Shown: positions 16,976 through 24,650 of the stretch, piece after piece
Position numbering within the stretch: position 1 is the stretch's first letter
How the letters are laid out: every line of letters begins with the position of its first letter
Assembly (NCBI RefSeq): GCF_018130785.1
Contig: NZ_JAFCJT010000042.1
Location: forward strand, 1-33,191
Source: Bradyrhizobium liaoningense
GTDB taxonomy: Bacteria > Pseudomonadota > Alphaproteobacteria > Rhizobiales > Xanthobacteraceae
DNA length: 33,191 nucleotides
Direction: 5' to 3'
Program-made: the position numbers and the translations under genes
Notes under the pieces: generated by a model
What the model was told of the DNA's origin: nothing
Database searches by the model: none
What the model saw: the letters and a program-made list of their open reading frames with translations, nothing else

Positions 16976-18139
16976 ATGCAGACATTCCCCTTCCGCCAAC
17001 TCAATCCGGCCGCGCCGGCCTATCGGCGCGGTTGGGTGGACGAGGCCGTCGCCGCGATCGAGGCCGATCAGTGCCGCACGGCCGACACGCATCTGATCCG
17101 GCTGATCGTGCCGGCGCTCGCCGGCATCGATATCTATCTGAAGGATGAGTCCACGCATCCGACCGGCAGCCTGAAGCACCGCCTTGCGCGCTCGCTGTTC
17201 CTCTACGCGCTCTGCAACGGCCACATCCGCGAAGGTACGCCTGTGGTCGAGGCCTCGTCGGGATCGACGGCGGTGTCGGAAGCCTATTTCGCGCAGATGA
17301 TCGGCGTGCCCTTCTACGCCGTGATGCCGCGCACAACCTCGGCGGAGAAGATTGCCGCGATCGAGCATTATCGCGGCAACTGCCATCTGATCGACGATAG
17401 CCGCGCGCTCTACGCGGAAGCCGCTGCGCTCGCCGCCCGGCTGAACGGCCACTACATGGACCAGTTCACATTTGCCGAACGCGCCACCGACTGGCGCGGC
17501 AACAATAACATCGCAGAATCGATCTTCACGCAATTGCAGGGCGAGCTCCGGCCGATCCCGGATTGGATCGTCATGGGTGCCGGCACCGGCGGCACCTCGG
17601 CCACCATCGGACGGTACTTGCGCTATCGCCAGTATCCGACACGGCTGTGCGTCGCCGACGTCGAGCATTCCGCCTTCTTCGACTGCTTCCGCACGCAGGA
17701 CCGCTCTCACGTTTGCGAACGCCCATCGCTGATCGAGGGCGTTGGCCGGCCGCGCTGCGAACCCTCCTTCGTCCCCGGCGTCGTCGACCGGATGATGAAG
17801 ATCCCGGATGCGGCAACGATCGCGGCGATGAACGTGCTTTCGCGCCGGCTGCGCCGCGCGGTCGGCGGCTCCACCGGCACCAACTTTCTGGCACTGTGCC
17901 GCCTCGCTTCGGAGATGCGACAGGCGAACGTATCAGGGTCGCTGGTGACGCTGATCTGCGATTCCGGCGAGCGCTACCGGCAGACCTATTACGAGCCCGA
18001 ATGGCTGAAGGGGCGCGGTCTCGATCCTGCGCCGTTCGAGGCGGCCCTGTCGTCGTTCCTCACGACGGGCGAGCCGCTGACGCTCGACGTCGACGACGTC
18101 GCAAATCCACAGATCGTACCAAGCCCCGAGGCATCATAG
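16976..18139 (+). CDS. Fold-type II PLP enzyme, cysteine synthase/Cds1-like
   Basis: 387 aa PLP-dependent enzyme of the cysteine synthase/cystathionine beta-synthase superfamily. The PLP lysine lies in PTGSLKHRLA, the substrate loop reads EASSGSTAVSEAY, and the phosphate-binding glycines are in GAGTGGTSATIGRY. These match the Cds1-type group, in which the mycobacterial member is an L-cysteine desulfhydrase that releases sulfide, pyruvate and ammonia. That activity is inferred and synthase activity is not excluded. The C-terminal 60 residues (ERYRQTYYEPEWL onward) are a family extension. GGGAG about nine bases before the ATG at 16976 supports the start. It lies on the acdR strand but is separated from it by a repeat element, so cotranscription is uncertain. 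No regulatory CBS domains are present. Confidence 0.87.
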   Translation: MQTFPFRQLNPAAPAYRRGWVDEAVAAIEADQCRTADTHLIRLIVPALAGIDIYLKDESTHPTGSLKHRLARSLFLYALCNGHIREGTPVVEASSGSTAVSEAYFAQMIGVPFYAVMPRTTSAEKIAAIEHYRGNCHLIDDSRALYAEAAALAARLNGHYMDQFTFAERATDWRGNNNIAESIFTQLQGELRPIPDWIVMGAGTGGTSATIGRYLRYRQYPTRLCVADVEHSAFFDCFRTQDRSHVCERPSLIEGVGRPRCEPSFVPGVVDRMMKIPDAATIAAMNVLSRRLRRAVGGSTGTNFLALCRLASEMRQANVSGSLVTLICDSGERYRQTYYEPEWLKGRGLDPAPFEAALSSFLTTGEPLTLDVDDVANPQIVPSPEAS

Positions 18140-18248
18140 CCGACGTCTCCCTGCCACTTGCAAAATGGCACGATCGTCACGGCAACTTCACTTGCCTTGC
18201 GCATGCATGCAGGTGACCGTTCCGTCTTCTCAACGAGGAGATCCTGCC

Positions 18249-18809
18249 GTGCGCCTTCCCATTCTCGATCCGAAAGATCTGACCGACGAACAGAAGCCGC
18301 TCTATGAGGACATGCGAGCCGGCATCAAGGACCACTTCAAGGGCTTTGTGAACATGCGCGACGACGGCGCGCTGCTCGGACCCTGGAATCCCTGGATCCG
18401 CGAGCCGCGCTTCGGCAAGCCGGTGTGGGAGTTGGTCAAGGCGATCGCGTCGAACCCGCTGCTGCCGGCGCCGGTGCGCGAGGTCGCGATCCTCGTCACC
18501 GGCTCGCATTTCCGCTCCGGCTACGAGCTCTATGCTCATGTGCTGGTTGCCGAGCAGCGCGGCCTCTCCGACGAGAAGCTCGCGACCATCGTCGCGGGGC
18601 AGCGTCCGGTCGATCTCACCAAGCAGGAGGCCGTCGCCTACGATGTGGCGTCCGCGCTGGTCAGCGGTGGCGTGCTGCCGGAATTGACCTGGCGCGCCGC
18701 GGTGAAGGAGTTCGGCGAGCACGGCGCGGCCGAGCTGTCCTATCTCGTCGGCGTCTACTGCATGGTCTCGGTCACGCTGAATACGTTCGACGTGCCGGTG
18801 CCTGAGTAG
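18249..18809 (+). CDS. Carboxymuconolactone decarboxylase (AhpD-fold) family protein
   Basis: 186 aa, all-helical AhpD-like fold. The conserved segment reads VREVAILVTGSHFRSGYELYAHVLVAEQ, with the family Glu and His in YELYAH. The CxxC of AhpD peroxidases is absent, so peroxidase activity is unlikely. Related proteins include gamma-carboxymuconolactone decarboxylase, but the family is broad and the substrate cannot be stated. I chose the GTG at 18249 because GAGGAG at 18235-18240 is eight bases upstream. An ATG-started longer reading from 18165 has no ribosome site and a non-family leader. The gene follows the Cds1-like gene by 109 bases on the same strand. Confidence 0.88.
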   Translation: MRLPILDPKDLTDEQKPLYEDMRAGIKDHFKGFVNMRDDGALLGPWNPWIREPRFGKPVWELVKAIASNPLLPAPVREVAILVTGSHFRSGYELYAHVLVAEQRGLSDEKLATIVAGQRPVDLTKQEAVAYDVASALVSGGVLPELTWRAAVKEFGEHGAAELSYLVGVYCMVSVTLNTFDVPVPE

Positions 18810-18815
18810 CTGGGA

Positions 18816-18986
18816 TTAGTTGCGCACGACGTAGAGCGGCGTGCGCAACGTCACCTGATAGGACGGTTTCGGCGTCCACGCGCTCTGGGCGGTGATCCGA
18901 ACAGGCGGTTGTCACTGTCGCCCATGCGGTGCATCCTCGTTGGCGAGGGCGGCGCCCGCCGAAATCGTCAGGCAAGGCACCCCCAT
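18816..18986 (-). pseudogene. Possible remnant of a small exported protein (in-frame stop)
   Basis: On the minus strand an ATG at 18986 opens MGVPCLTISAGAALANEDAP, which looks like the end of a signal peptide with an ALA-N cleavage site. After four more codons comes a TGA. The same frame continues with ITAQSAWTPKPSYQVTLRTP and ends LYVVRN at a stop (18816-18818). The codons after the stop look protein-like. I read this as a small exported protein with a nonsense mutation. A chance frame is possible, and I do not recognise a family. The rest of the 408-base spacer (18810-19217) holds nothing else I can support. Confidence 0.3.
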
Positions 18987-19217
18987 CGCGGCAGTGCGGA
19001 AGGCCTGATGATGCGATGGGTGACGATGAGACAGGTGACAATCCGACGCGTGGCACTGTGATGACGGAACCGCGTGTTAGATGGAACGTGATCGCTCCTG
19101 TGGTCAAGCTGTATCGACCAGCGATGGACTGCACCGGCGTGGGCGGCTACCCTGCCGTGATCGCACCGACACACTCGCCGGCCAGAGTGCAGGCCGGACA
19201 ACGGAAGGACGACAGCC

Positions 19218-19466
19218 ATGAATACGTCACGCCGCATCCTGCTCACCGGTCTGGCGGGACTCGCCGTGGCCCCGACTGCCGTGGCCGCTGCCGTACCGTC
19301 GCCCGAACCTGGCGACGTAACGGTCGCTGAAGAGCGATTCGCGCGCACGATTGCCGCCGCGCATGCGTCCGACGTCACCTGCGCACGGCAGGCCGAACGT
19401 TATGCGGATGCGCATTGGCCTGAATATGTTGTGGCAGCCAGGGCCGTGCTCGACGCGCGCGTGTGA
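19218..19466 (+). CDS. Small exported protein of unknown function, Tat-like signal
   Basis: 82 aa. The N-terminus MNTSRRILLTGLAGLAVAP has a twin-arginine motif (SRRILL), a hydrophobic core and an alanine-rich cleavage zone near AVAAAVPS, so export, possibly by Tat, is expected. The mature part of about 55 residues is helical and charged (VAEERFARTIAAAHASD, then CARQAERYADAHWPEYV) with a single cysteine. I do not recognise a family. GGAAGGA about nine bases before the ATG at 19218 supports expression. A palindromic repeat begins nine bases after the stop. No neighbour suggests a role. A small redox- or cofactor-linked protein would fit the Tat signal, but that is a guess. Confidence 0.65.
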   Translation: MNTSRRILLTGLAGLAVAPTAVAAAVPSPEPGDVTVAEERFARTIAAAHASDVTCARQAERYADAHWPEYVVAARAVLDARV

Positions 19467-19474
19467 TTCTTTCT

Positions 19475-19624
19475 TCCTTCTCCCCCTGTAGGAGAAGGTG
19501 GCGCGAAGCGTCGGATGAGGGGTTTGCCTCAGCGCATTCTGACGAGAGTTGGATTCGCGGAGACGTACCCCTCGCCCGTCTCGCCGCGGGGCGGCGAGCC
19601 GCCCTCTCCCACAACGGGAGAGGG
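19475..19624. repeat. Dispersed palindromic intergenic repeat, copy B
   Basis: This shorter copy matches the element at 12868-13072. The left end reads CCTTCTCCCCCTGTAGGAGA then AGGTGGC and GATGAGGGG. The right end reads CCCCTCGCCCGTCTCGCCGC, GGCGGCGAGCCGCCCTCTCC and GGGAGAGGG. It lacks the central double hairpin of copy A. It sits between a small exported-protein gene and the convergent esterase gene, where it may also serve as a 3'-end structure. Confidence 0.8.
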
Positions 19625-19636
19625 TCTAGACCGTAT

Positions 19637-20572
19637 TCACTTCTCCACCGCCCGCCGGACCTGTTCGCCGATCTGGGACAGCACGAGCTGCGCCTGCGGC
19701 AGGATCGCGCCCATGGCGTGGAAATTGTGGACCATGCCGTCGTGGCAGACGTGCTCGACTGCGACGCCCGCGGCGAGCAGCTTGCGCGCATAGGCATTGC
19801 CCTCGTCGCGCATCGGATCGAATTCGGCGGTGTGGATGATCGCGGTCGGCAGGCCTGCAAGCCGCGTCGCGCGCAAGGGCGAGATGCGGGGGGCGGCGGT
19901 GTCGATTCCGTCGGGCAGGTAGTCGGCGAGATCGGCTTCGATCGTGATGCGATCGATCAGATGCCCTTCGGCGAATGCCTCGCGCGAAGGCGAAGTCTCC
20001 TCGAAATCCAGCACCGGGCAGATCAGGCATTGCGCGACGATCGAGAGGCCGGCGGTCTGCATCGCCTCCTGGCACACGATCGCGGCGAGCGTGGCGCCAG
20101 CGGAATCGCCACCAACCACCAGACGTTCGGCGTCGATACCCAGCGACGAGGCTTGCCGCGCGACCCATTCGGTGGCCGCGATCGCATCAATGACGGCGGC
20201 TGGATATTTGTGCTCGGGCGCGAGCCGGTAATCGACCGAGACGAGGCGACAGCCGGTGACATGCGCCAGCGCGGCCGCGATGCGATCGTGCGTCGCAATG
20301 CTTCCGGCCACGAGCCCGCCGCCATGAAAGAACACGAAGCCCGGCGCGCGCTCGCCGGCAAAAGCGGGCGAATAAAGGCGATAGGGCAGCTCTCCACCGG
20401 GACCCGGAAGCGTGCCGTCGGAGGTGGTCACGTCCGGCGCATCAGTGCGCGCAAACTGCATCAGCTTCGCCAGCGACTGCCGCCGCGCCTCCACACTCGG
20501 CCGGCTCCGCGTCTGCGGCGCAGCCGCAGCCATCATGGTCAACAAACGCTTTGCGAGCGGATCGAGCGGCAC
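19637..20572 (-). CDS. Alpha/beta-hydrolase, hormone-sensitive-lipase (family IV) esterase
   Basis: 311 aa, the usual size for bacterial HSL-family esterases. The oxyanion motif HGGG is at 83-86 (FFHGGGLVAGS). Ser157 is the nucleophile in GGDSAGA. The acid is Asp252 in AEFDPMRDEG and the base is His282 in HDGMVHNF. YRLAPEHKYPAAV between them is a family signature. No signal peptide is seen, so a cytoplasmic carboxylesterase acting on short acyl esters is expected; the natural substrate is unknown. It is divergent from the branched-chain aminotransferase gene with 107 bases between. Its ATG at 20572 has a run of G/A-rich sequence (GGAAGGAAAGG-like) just upstream that serves as ribosome site. 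Confidence 0.92.
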   Translation of the reverse strand: MPLDPLAKRLLTMMAAAAPQTRSRPSVEARRQSLAKLMQFARTDAPDVTTSDGTLPGPGGELPYRLYSPAFAGERAPGFVFFHGGGLVAGSIATHDRIAAALAHVTGCRLVSVDYRLAPEHKYPAAVIDAIAATEWVARQASSLGIDAERLVVGGDSAGATLAAIVCQEAMQTAGLSIVAQCLICPVLDFEETSPSREAFAEGHLIDRITIEADLADYLPDGIDTAAPRISPLRATRLAGLPTAIIHTAEFDPMRDEGNAYARKLLAAGVAVEHVCHDGMVHNFHAMGAILPQAQLVLSQIGEQVRRAVEK

Positions 20573-20610
20573 GGGCCTTTCCTTCTTCCCTGGGGGGAGG
20601 TTAGCTCAGC

Positions 20611-20625
20611 ATATTCCCGCAGGGA
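20611..20625. promoter_or_regulatory. Inverted repeat in the esterase/aminotransferase divergent promoter
   Basis: ATTCCC (20611-20616) and GGGAAT (20620-20625) are inverted around GCA. The site lies about midway in the 107-base divergent spacer, where an operator for either gene would be expected. No regulator is encoded next to it. Confidence 0.3.
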
Positions 20626-20679
20626 ATCATTTAGAAATTGGGACAATAGTGCCCGGATATTTCCCAGGGGAGGCCGGTC

Positions 20680-21567
20680 ATGGCCGAGATCAAGAAGCCG
20701 ATCGAATATTCGCCGAGCTGGACCTTCTTCGAAGGCAAATGGCACGACGGCAACGTGCCGATCATGGGGCCGCGCACGCATGCGGCCTGGCTCGGCTCGG
20801 TCGTGTTCGACGGTGCGCGTGCGTTCGAGGGCGTCGCGCCCGATCTCGATCGCCATGTCGCGCGCGCCAATCAATCCGCGATCAATTTTGGCCTGAAGCC
20901 GGTGGTCGACACCGGCACCTGGCTTTCGCTCGCAAACGACGGCATTGCGCGCTTTGCGGCGGATGCCGAGCTGTATGTACGTCCGATGTACTGGGCGCAG
21001 AACGGTTCGGGCGGCGGCGTGCTGTTTGACCCCGAGACGACCAATTGGTGCCTGTGCATCTACGAGGCGCCGATGCCGAAGCCCGTCGGCAACGCCATCA
21101 CGCTGTCGCCGTTCCGCCGGCCCACGGCCGAATGTGCGCCGGTCGAGGCCAAGGCCGCCTGTCTCTATCCGAACAATTCGCGGGCACTCGCGGAAGCCGC
21201 CGGGCGCGGCTTCCAGAACGCGCTGATGCTCGACATGCTCGGCAACGTCGCGGAGTTCGGCAATTCCAACGTGTTCATGGCGAAGGACGGCGTGGTCTAC
21301 ACGCCGGTGCCGAACGGCACGTTCCTGAACGGCATCACGCGCCAGCGCGTCATCAGCCTGCTGCGCGGCGACGGCGTCACCGTGGTCGAGAAGACGCTGC
21401 GCTATGCCGACTTCCTCGCCGCCGACGAGATCTTCTCGACCGGCAATTTCGCCAAGGTCGCCCCCGTCATCCGCATCGACGATCGCGAGCTGAAACCGGG
21501 CCCGCTCTACACCAAAGCGCGCAAGCTCTATTGGGACTTTGCGCATGCGGTGAAGCTGGCGGCGTAG
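20680..21567 (+). CDS. Class IV aminotransferase, branched-chain amino acid type
   Basis: 295 aa, cytoplasmic fold-type IV PLP enzyme. It should exchange amino groups between 2-oxoglutarate/glutamate and valine, leucine or isoleucine, like IlvE. The start region SWTFFEGKWHDGNVPIMGP and GSVVFDGARAFEG match the family. The PLP lysine is Lys158 in EAKAACLYPNN, and GNVAEFGNSNVF is the cofactor phosphate loop. GTFLNGITRQRVI follows. Related class IV enzymes such as D-amino-acid transaminase and aminodeoxychorismate lyase share these features, so I withhold the symbol. GGGGAGG lies eight bases before the ATG at 20680. It stands alone on its strand and ends at a palindromic repeat that may terminate the transcript. 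Confidence 0.9.
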   Translation: MAEIKKPIEYSPSWTFFEGKWHDGNVPIMGPRTHAAWLGSVVFDGARAFEGVAPDLDRHVARANQSAINFGLKPVVDTGTWLSLANDGIARFAADAELYVRPMYWAQNGSGGGVLFDPETTNWCLCIYEAPMPKPVGNAITLSPFRRPTAECAPVEAKAACLYPNNSRALAEAAGRGFQNALMLDMLGNVAEFGNSNVFMAKDGVVYTPVPNGTFLNGITRQRVISLLRGDGVTVVEKTLRYADFLAADEIFSTGNFAKVAPVIRIDDRELKPGPLYTKARKLYWDFAHAVKLAA

Positions 21568-21580
21568 GCGGCGCACGCTC

Positions 21581-21681
21581 CACTCTCATCACCCGGCTCA
21601 AGCCGGGCGATCCAGCATTCCTGTAAGTCTTCGATAGGCCGCGGCGAACTGGATGCCCCGCCTTTGCGGGGGCATGGCACC
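21581..21681. repeat. Paired-hairpin repeat between convergent genes
   Basis: Two hairpins define the element: CCCGGC/GCCGGG with a TCAA loop at about 21592-21607, and ATGCCCC/GGGGCAT at about 21653-21675. GATCCAGCATTCC and ACTGGATGCC lie between them. It fills the gap between the convergent aminotransferase and methyltransferase stops and could end both transcripts. It differs in sequence from the elements at 12868, 15055 and 16871. Confidence 0.65.
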
Positions 21682-21686
21682 TGTTC

Positions 21687-22304
21687 CTAACGGATCCGTC
21701 TAAACCGGCTGAACTGGAACGCCTGCGTCGAATTCCAAGGCGTGTGGTGGACCTCGCTTTGCGTCTCGACCAGCTCGAACTCCGGCCCAAGCTCCGCGGC
21801 AAGGCTCGCACTGTCATGGCGCTGCACGGGCAGACCGCTGCACTTCTCCGGACCGTCAGGCGCAAACGTCGCGATGATGATTTGTCCGCCGGGCGCAACC
21901 GCCCACCGGAGGCGATCGACGTAAGCCGCCCTGTCGTGCGGATCGGTCAGGAAGTGAAACGCCGCACGATCGTGCCACACATCGTAGCGACGTGCCGGCC
22001 GCCATATGGTGGCGTCGGCGACCATCCAGTCGACTGTTGAAGCGGCCTCGCCAATTCGCTTTCTGGCGGCCTCAAGCGCGTTGGCGGAGAGATCCAGCAC
22101 GGCGATGTCGCGGTATCCGTCCCGCAGGAGAGCGTCCACCAGCCGCGAAGCCCCGCCGCCGATATCGATGATGGCGGCGCGATGATCCGGATTGGCCGCG
22201 CGGACCATGTCGAGCGAGATCGCCGGGCTGTCCTGAAACCAGCTCACCTCGGCTTCGCCCTTGGTGGCGTAGACGTTCTGCCAATGCGTGGTGCGATCAG
22301 ACAT
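21687..22304 (-). CDS. Class I SAM-dependent methyltransferase
   Basis: 205 aa, cytoplasmic. Motif I is IIDIGGGASRLVDALL, followed by the acidic loop AVLDLSANALEAAR. WMVADAT and WHDRAAFHFL give motifs II/III, and RWAVAPGGQIIIATFAPDGP closes the Rossmann core. Small enzymes of this type methylate diverse small molecules such as thiols or halides. The tail DGPEKCSGLPVQRHDSASL is conserved in the group but not diagnostic to me. I chose the ATG at 22304 (MSDRTTHWQNVYA) because GGAG lies seven bases upstream; longer readings to 22379 lack a ribosome site. It follows phaR on the same strand by 102 bases. Nothing links it to polyhydroxybutyrate. Confidence 0.88.
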   Translation of the reverse strand: MSDRTTHWQNVYATKGEAEVSWFQDSPAISLDMVRAANPDHRAAIIDIGGGASRLVDALLRDGYRDIAVLDLSANALEAARKRIGEAASTVDWMVADATIWRPARRYDVWHDRAAFHFLTDPHDRAAYVDRLRWAVAPGGQIIIATFAPDGPEKCSGLPVQRHDSASLAAELGPEFELVETQSEVHHTPWNSTQAFQFSRFRRIR

Positions 22305-22406
22305 GGCGGCTCCGGCCTTGGCCGGGACGGCAGCGCGCATATGGCGATGCCGAATTGGCAGTTCGCGCGCCCGCCGCATGCGGACGCGCGGGCGCGAACG
22401 AAATCC

Positions 22407-23003
22407 CTACTCGTCCTTCTTCGACATCCGCTCGAGGCGTTCCTGCATGTCCTTCATCTGCTGGCGCAGGTCGTCGATGTTGCTGTCCTTCGGCGCCTCA
22501 GCGTTCGCATCGGGCTCCGGCTCCGATCCGGCCGCCGGACGGCCCGCGTTGGGGGCAAACGGCTTGAACATCGAGAAGGTCTGCTGGAACAGCTCCATGT
22601 TGCGGCGGACCTGTTCTTCCAACGGAGCAAAAGGAGTGCCGGAGAGCGTGTTGGCGATCTGTTTGCGGAACTTCTCCTGCTCCTGGGTCAGCGTCGCGAT
22701 CGACTGCTCCAGATATTTCGGTACCACCATCTGCATGCTGTCGCCGTAGAAGCGGATGAGCTGGCGCAGGAAGGTGGTCGGCAACAGGTTCTGGCCGGCC
22801 TTGTTCTCCTGCTCGAAGATGATCTGGGCGAGCACGGAGCGGGTGATGTCGTCGCCGGTCTTGGCGTCGTAGACCAGGAAATCCTCGCCGTCCTTGACCA
22901 TGGCGGCGAGGTCCTCGAGCGTCACGTAGGTACTCGTTCCGGTGTTATAGAGCCGGCGGTTCGCGTATTTCTTGATGGTGGTGGGTTGGTCTGATTTCGC
23001 CAT
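22407..23003 (-). CDS. phaR: Polyhydroxyalkanoate synthesis repressor PhaR
   Basis: 198 aa. Residues 9-70 (TIKKYANRRLYNTGTSTYVT, then LEDLAAMVKDGEDFLVYDAK) are the PhaR DNA-binding domain, and ITRSVLAQIIFEQE starts the PHB-accumulation regulatory domain (to about 115). The C-terminus is a proline/alanine linker and a charged coiled coil (DLRQQMKDMQERLERM). In studied bacteria PhaR binds TGC-rich operators upstream of phasin and pha genes and is released when it binds the polymer surface. Here it is divergent from phaA with 305 bases between the starts, so it probably controls phaA and itself. The ATG at 23003 matches the usual short leader before the conserved domain. Confidence 0.97.
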   Translation of the reverse strand: MAKSDQPTTIKKYANRRLYNTGTSTYVTLEDLAAMVKDGEDFLVYDAKTGDDITRSVLAQIIFEQENKAGQNLLPTTFLRQLIRFYGDSMQMVVPKYLEQSIATLTQEQEKFRKQIANTLSGTPFAPLEEQVRRNMELFQQTFSMFKPFAPNAGRPAAGSEPEPDANAEAPKDSNIDDLRQQMKDMQERLERMSKKDE

Positions 23004-23308
23004 GGGCTCTCACTTGCAAGCGCGGAGAACGGGAACCCGGCGGGCTATGCCGCAGGGCGGGAAGAGTACGCAACGCAACAAAATAAGCATTTTCAAAGGG
23101 CTCACGCTACCGTTTTGTGCGCCACGGTTAATTGCACAGCAAAAACCTGCTTGCGAAATCGCCAAGAACGCTATTTTGAATGCGCTGCGGCATGAATTCG
23201 GCCACCCGCCGATTGACATGCCGCAACGACGTTAACAGGATGCCATCCGAGACTGGCGAGCCGTTTCCCCAGCCCCGCCTGCCCCCAATTCAACCTCAGG
23301 AGATGCCC
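23004..23308. promoter_or_regulatory. phaR-phaA divergent control region
   Basis: This 305-base spacer is AT-richer than its neighbours and holds no gene. CTTGCG (23150-23155) and TATTTT (23172-23177), 16 bases apart, are a possible phaA promoter. Directly after the second box, ATGC and GCAT bracket GCTGCG at 23180-23193, a TGC-rich imperfect palindrome of the kind PhaR binds. AGGAG at 23297-23301 is the phaA ribosome site. Promoter and operator are inferences. Confidence 0.4.
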
Positions 23309-24487
23309 ATGTCAGACGATGTCGTCATCGTCAGCGCCGCCCGCACCCCGGTCGGAAGCTTCAACGGAGCGTTCGCGACCCTTCCCGCCCACGATCTCGG
23401 CGCCGTCGCCATCAAGGCCGCGCTGGAACGCGGTGGCATCGAGCCCGGCCGGGTCTCGGAGGTCATCATGGGCCAGATCCTCACCGCGGCTCAGGGCCAG
23501 AACCCCGCCCGCCAGGCCTCGATCGCCGCCGGCATTCCGGTGGAGAGCCCCGCCTGGGGCGTCAACCAGCTTTGCGGCTCGGGCCTGCGTACGGTCGCGC
23601 TCGGCTACCAGGCACTGCTCAACGGCGATTCCGAGATCGTGGTCGCCGGTGGCCAGGAATCCATGAGCATGGCTCCGCACGCCCAGTATCTGCGCGGCGG
23701 CGTCAAGATGGGTGCGCTCGAATTCGTCGACACCATGATCAAGGACGGCCTGTGGGATGCCTTCAACGGCTATCACATGGGCAACACGGCCGAGAACGTC
23801 GCGCGCCAGTGGCAGATCACCCGCGCCCAGCAGGACGAATTCGCGGTCGCCTCGCAGCAGAAGGCTGAGGCTGCGCAGAAGGCCGGCAAGTTCAACGACG
23901 AAATCGTCCCCGTCACCATCAAGACCCGCAAGGGCGACGTCGTCGTCAGCGCCGACGAATATCCGCGCCACGGCGCCACCCTCGACGCCATGGCGAAGCT
24001 CCGTCCTGCCTTCGAGAAGGAAGGCACGGTCACCGCGGGCTCGGCCTCCGGCATCAACGACGGCGCTGCCGCCGTGGTGCTGATGACCGCCAAGCAGGCG
24101 GCCAAGGAAGGCAAGAAGCCGCTCGCGCGCATCGTGTCCTGGGCGCAGGCCGGCGTCGATCCGAAGATCATGGGCTCGGGCCCGATCCCGGCTTCGCGTG
24201 CCGCGCTCAAGAAGGCGGGCTGGAACGTCGGCGATCTCGACCTGATCGAGGCCAACGAGGCCTTCGCGGCGCAGGCTTGTGCCGTGAACAAGGATCTTGG
24301 CTGGGATACCTCCAAGGTCAACGTCAATGGCGGCGCGATCGCGATCGGCCATCCGGTCGGCGCTTCCGGCGCGCGCGTGCTGGTGACGCTGCTGCACGAG
24401 ATGCAGAAGCGCGATTCGAAGAAGGGCCTCGCCACGCTGTGCATCGGCGGCGGCATGGGTATCGCGATGTGTCTGGCGCGCGACTGA
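23309..24487 (+). CDS. phaA: Acetyl-CoA acetyltransferase (beta-ketothiolase)
   Basis: 392 aa, cytoplasmic. It condenses two acetyl-CoA to acetoacetyl-CoA, the first step of polyhydroxybutyrate synthesis. Thiolase landmarks fall at the classical Zoogloea numbers: Cys89 in NQLCGSGLR (acylated), His348 in AIGHPVGASG and Cys378 in CIGGGMG (base). NEAFAAQA precedes them. I chose the ATG at 23309 because AGGAG is about seven bases upstream; an in-frame ATG at 23303 is too close to it. Longer readings run through the control region. phaB follows on the same strand after 251 bases that include a terminator, so the pair may not be one transcript. PhaR, divergent upstream, is the likely regulator. Confidence 0.97.
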   Translation: MSDDVVIVSAARTPVGSFNGAFATLPAHDLGAVAIKAALERGGIEPGRVSEVIMGQILTAAQGQNPARQASIAAGIPVESPAWGVNQLCGSGLRTVALGYQALLNGDSEIVVAGGQESMSMAPHAQYLRGGVKMGALEFVDTMIKDGLWDAFNGYHMGNTAENVARQWQITRAQQDEFAVASQQKAEAAQKAGKFNDEIVPVTIKTRKGDVVVSADEYPRHGATLDAMAKLRPAFEKEGTVTAGSASGINDGAAAVVLMTAKQAAKEGKKPLARIVSWAQAGVDPKIMGSGPIPASRAALKKAGWNVGDLDLIEANEAFAAQACAVNKDLGWDTSKVNVNGGAIAIGHPVGASGARVLVTLLHEMQKRDSKKGLATLCIGGGMGIAMCLARD

Positions 24488-24494
24488 AGATAGC

Positions 24495-24515
24495 TGACGC
24501 GTAACTTACGCGTCA
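24495..24515. promoter_or_regulatory. Perfect 21-base palindrome just after phaA
   Basis: TGACGCGTAA (24495-24504) and TTACGCGTCA (24506-24515) are exact reverse complements around a single C. It begins eight bases after the phaA stop. As DNA it is an ideal dimer-binding site; as RNA it can fold with an AACTT loop. No T-tract follows, so it is not a standard terminator. Confidence 0.55.
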
Positions 24516-24569
24516 CTTGCGCGTGCGCTGCACACACAGATGAGTGCGTTGCACGCGACTAAAAAGGCG

Positions 24570-24601
24570 GCGGTTGCAAATCAAATATTCTTCGCAACCG
24601 C
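24570..24601. promoter_or_regulatory. Inverted repeat in the phaA-phaB spacer
   Basis: GCGGTTGC (24570-24577) and GCAACCGC (24594-24601) are perfect reverse complements with a 16-base AT-rich spacer. It lies 20 bases before the terminator stem. It could be an operator, an antiterminator arm or part of a 3'-end RNA. Confidence 0.45.
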
Positions 24602-24620
24602 GCAAGCCTCGACTAAATAC

Positions 24621-24650
24621 AAACGCCCGGCTCGACGCCGGGCGTTTTGT
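24621..24650 (+). terminator. Intrinsic terminator after phaA
   Basis: AAACGCCCGGC (24621-24631) pairs perfectly with GCCGGGCGTTT (24637-24647) around TCGAC, and the run continues TGT. This is the clearest Rho-independent terminator in the window. It ends the phaA transcript 88 bases before phaB, so phaB probably has its own promoter. Confidence 0.9.
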
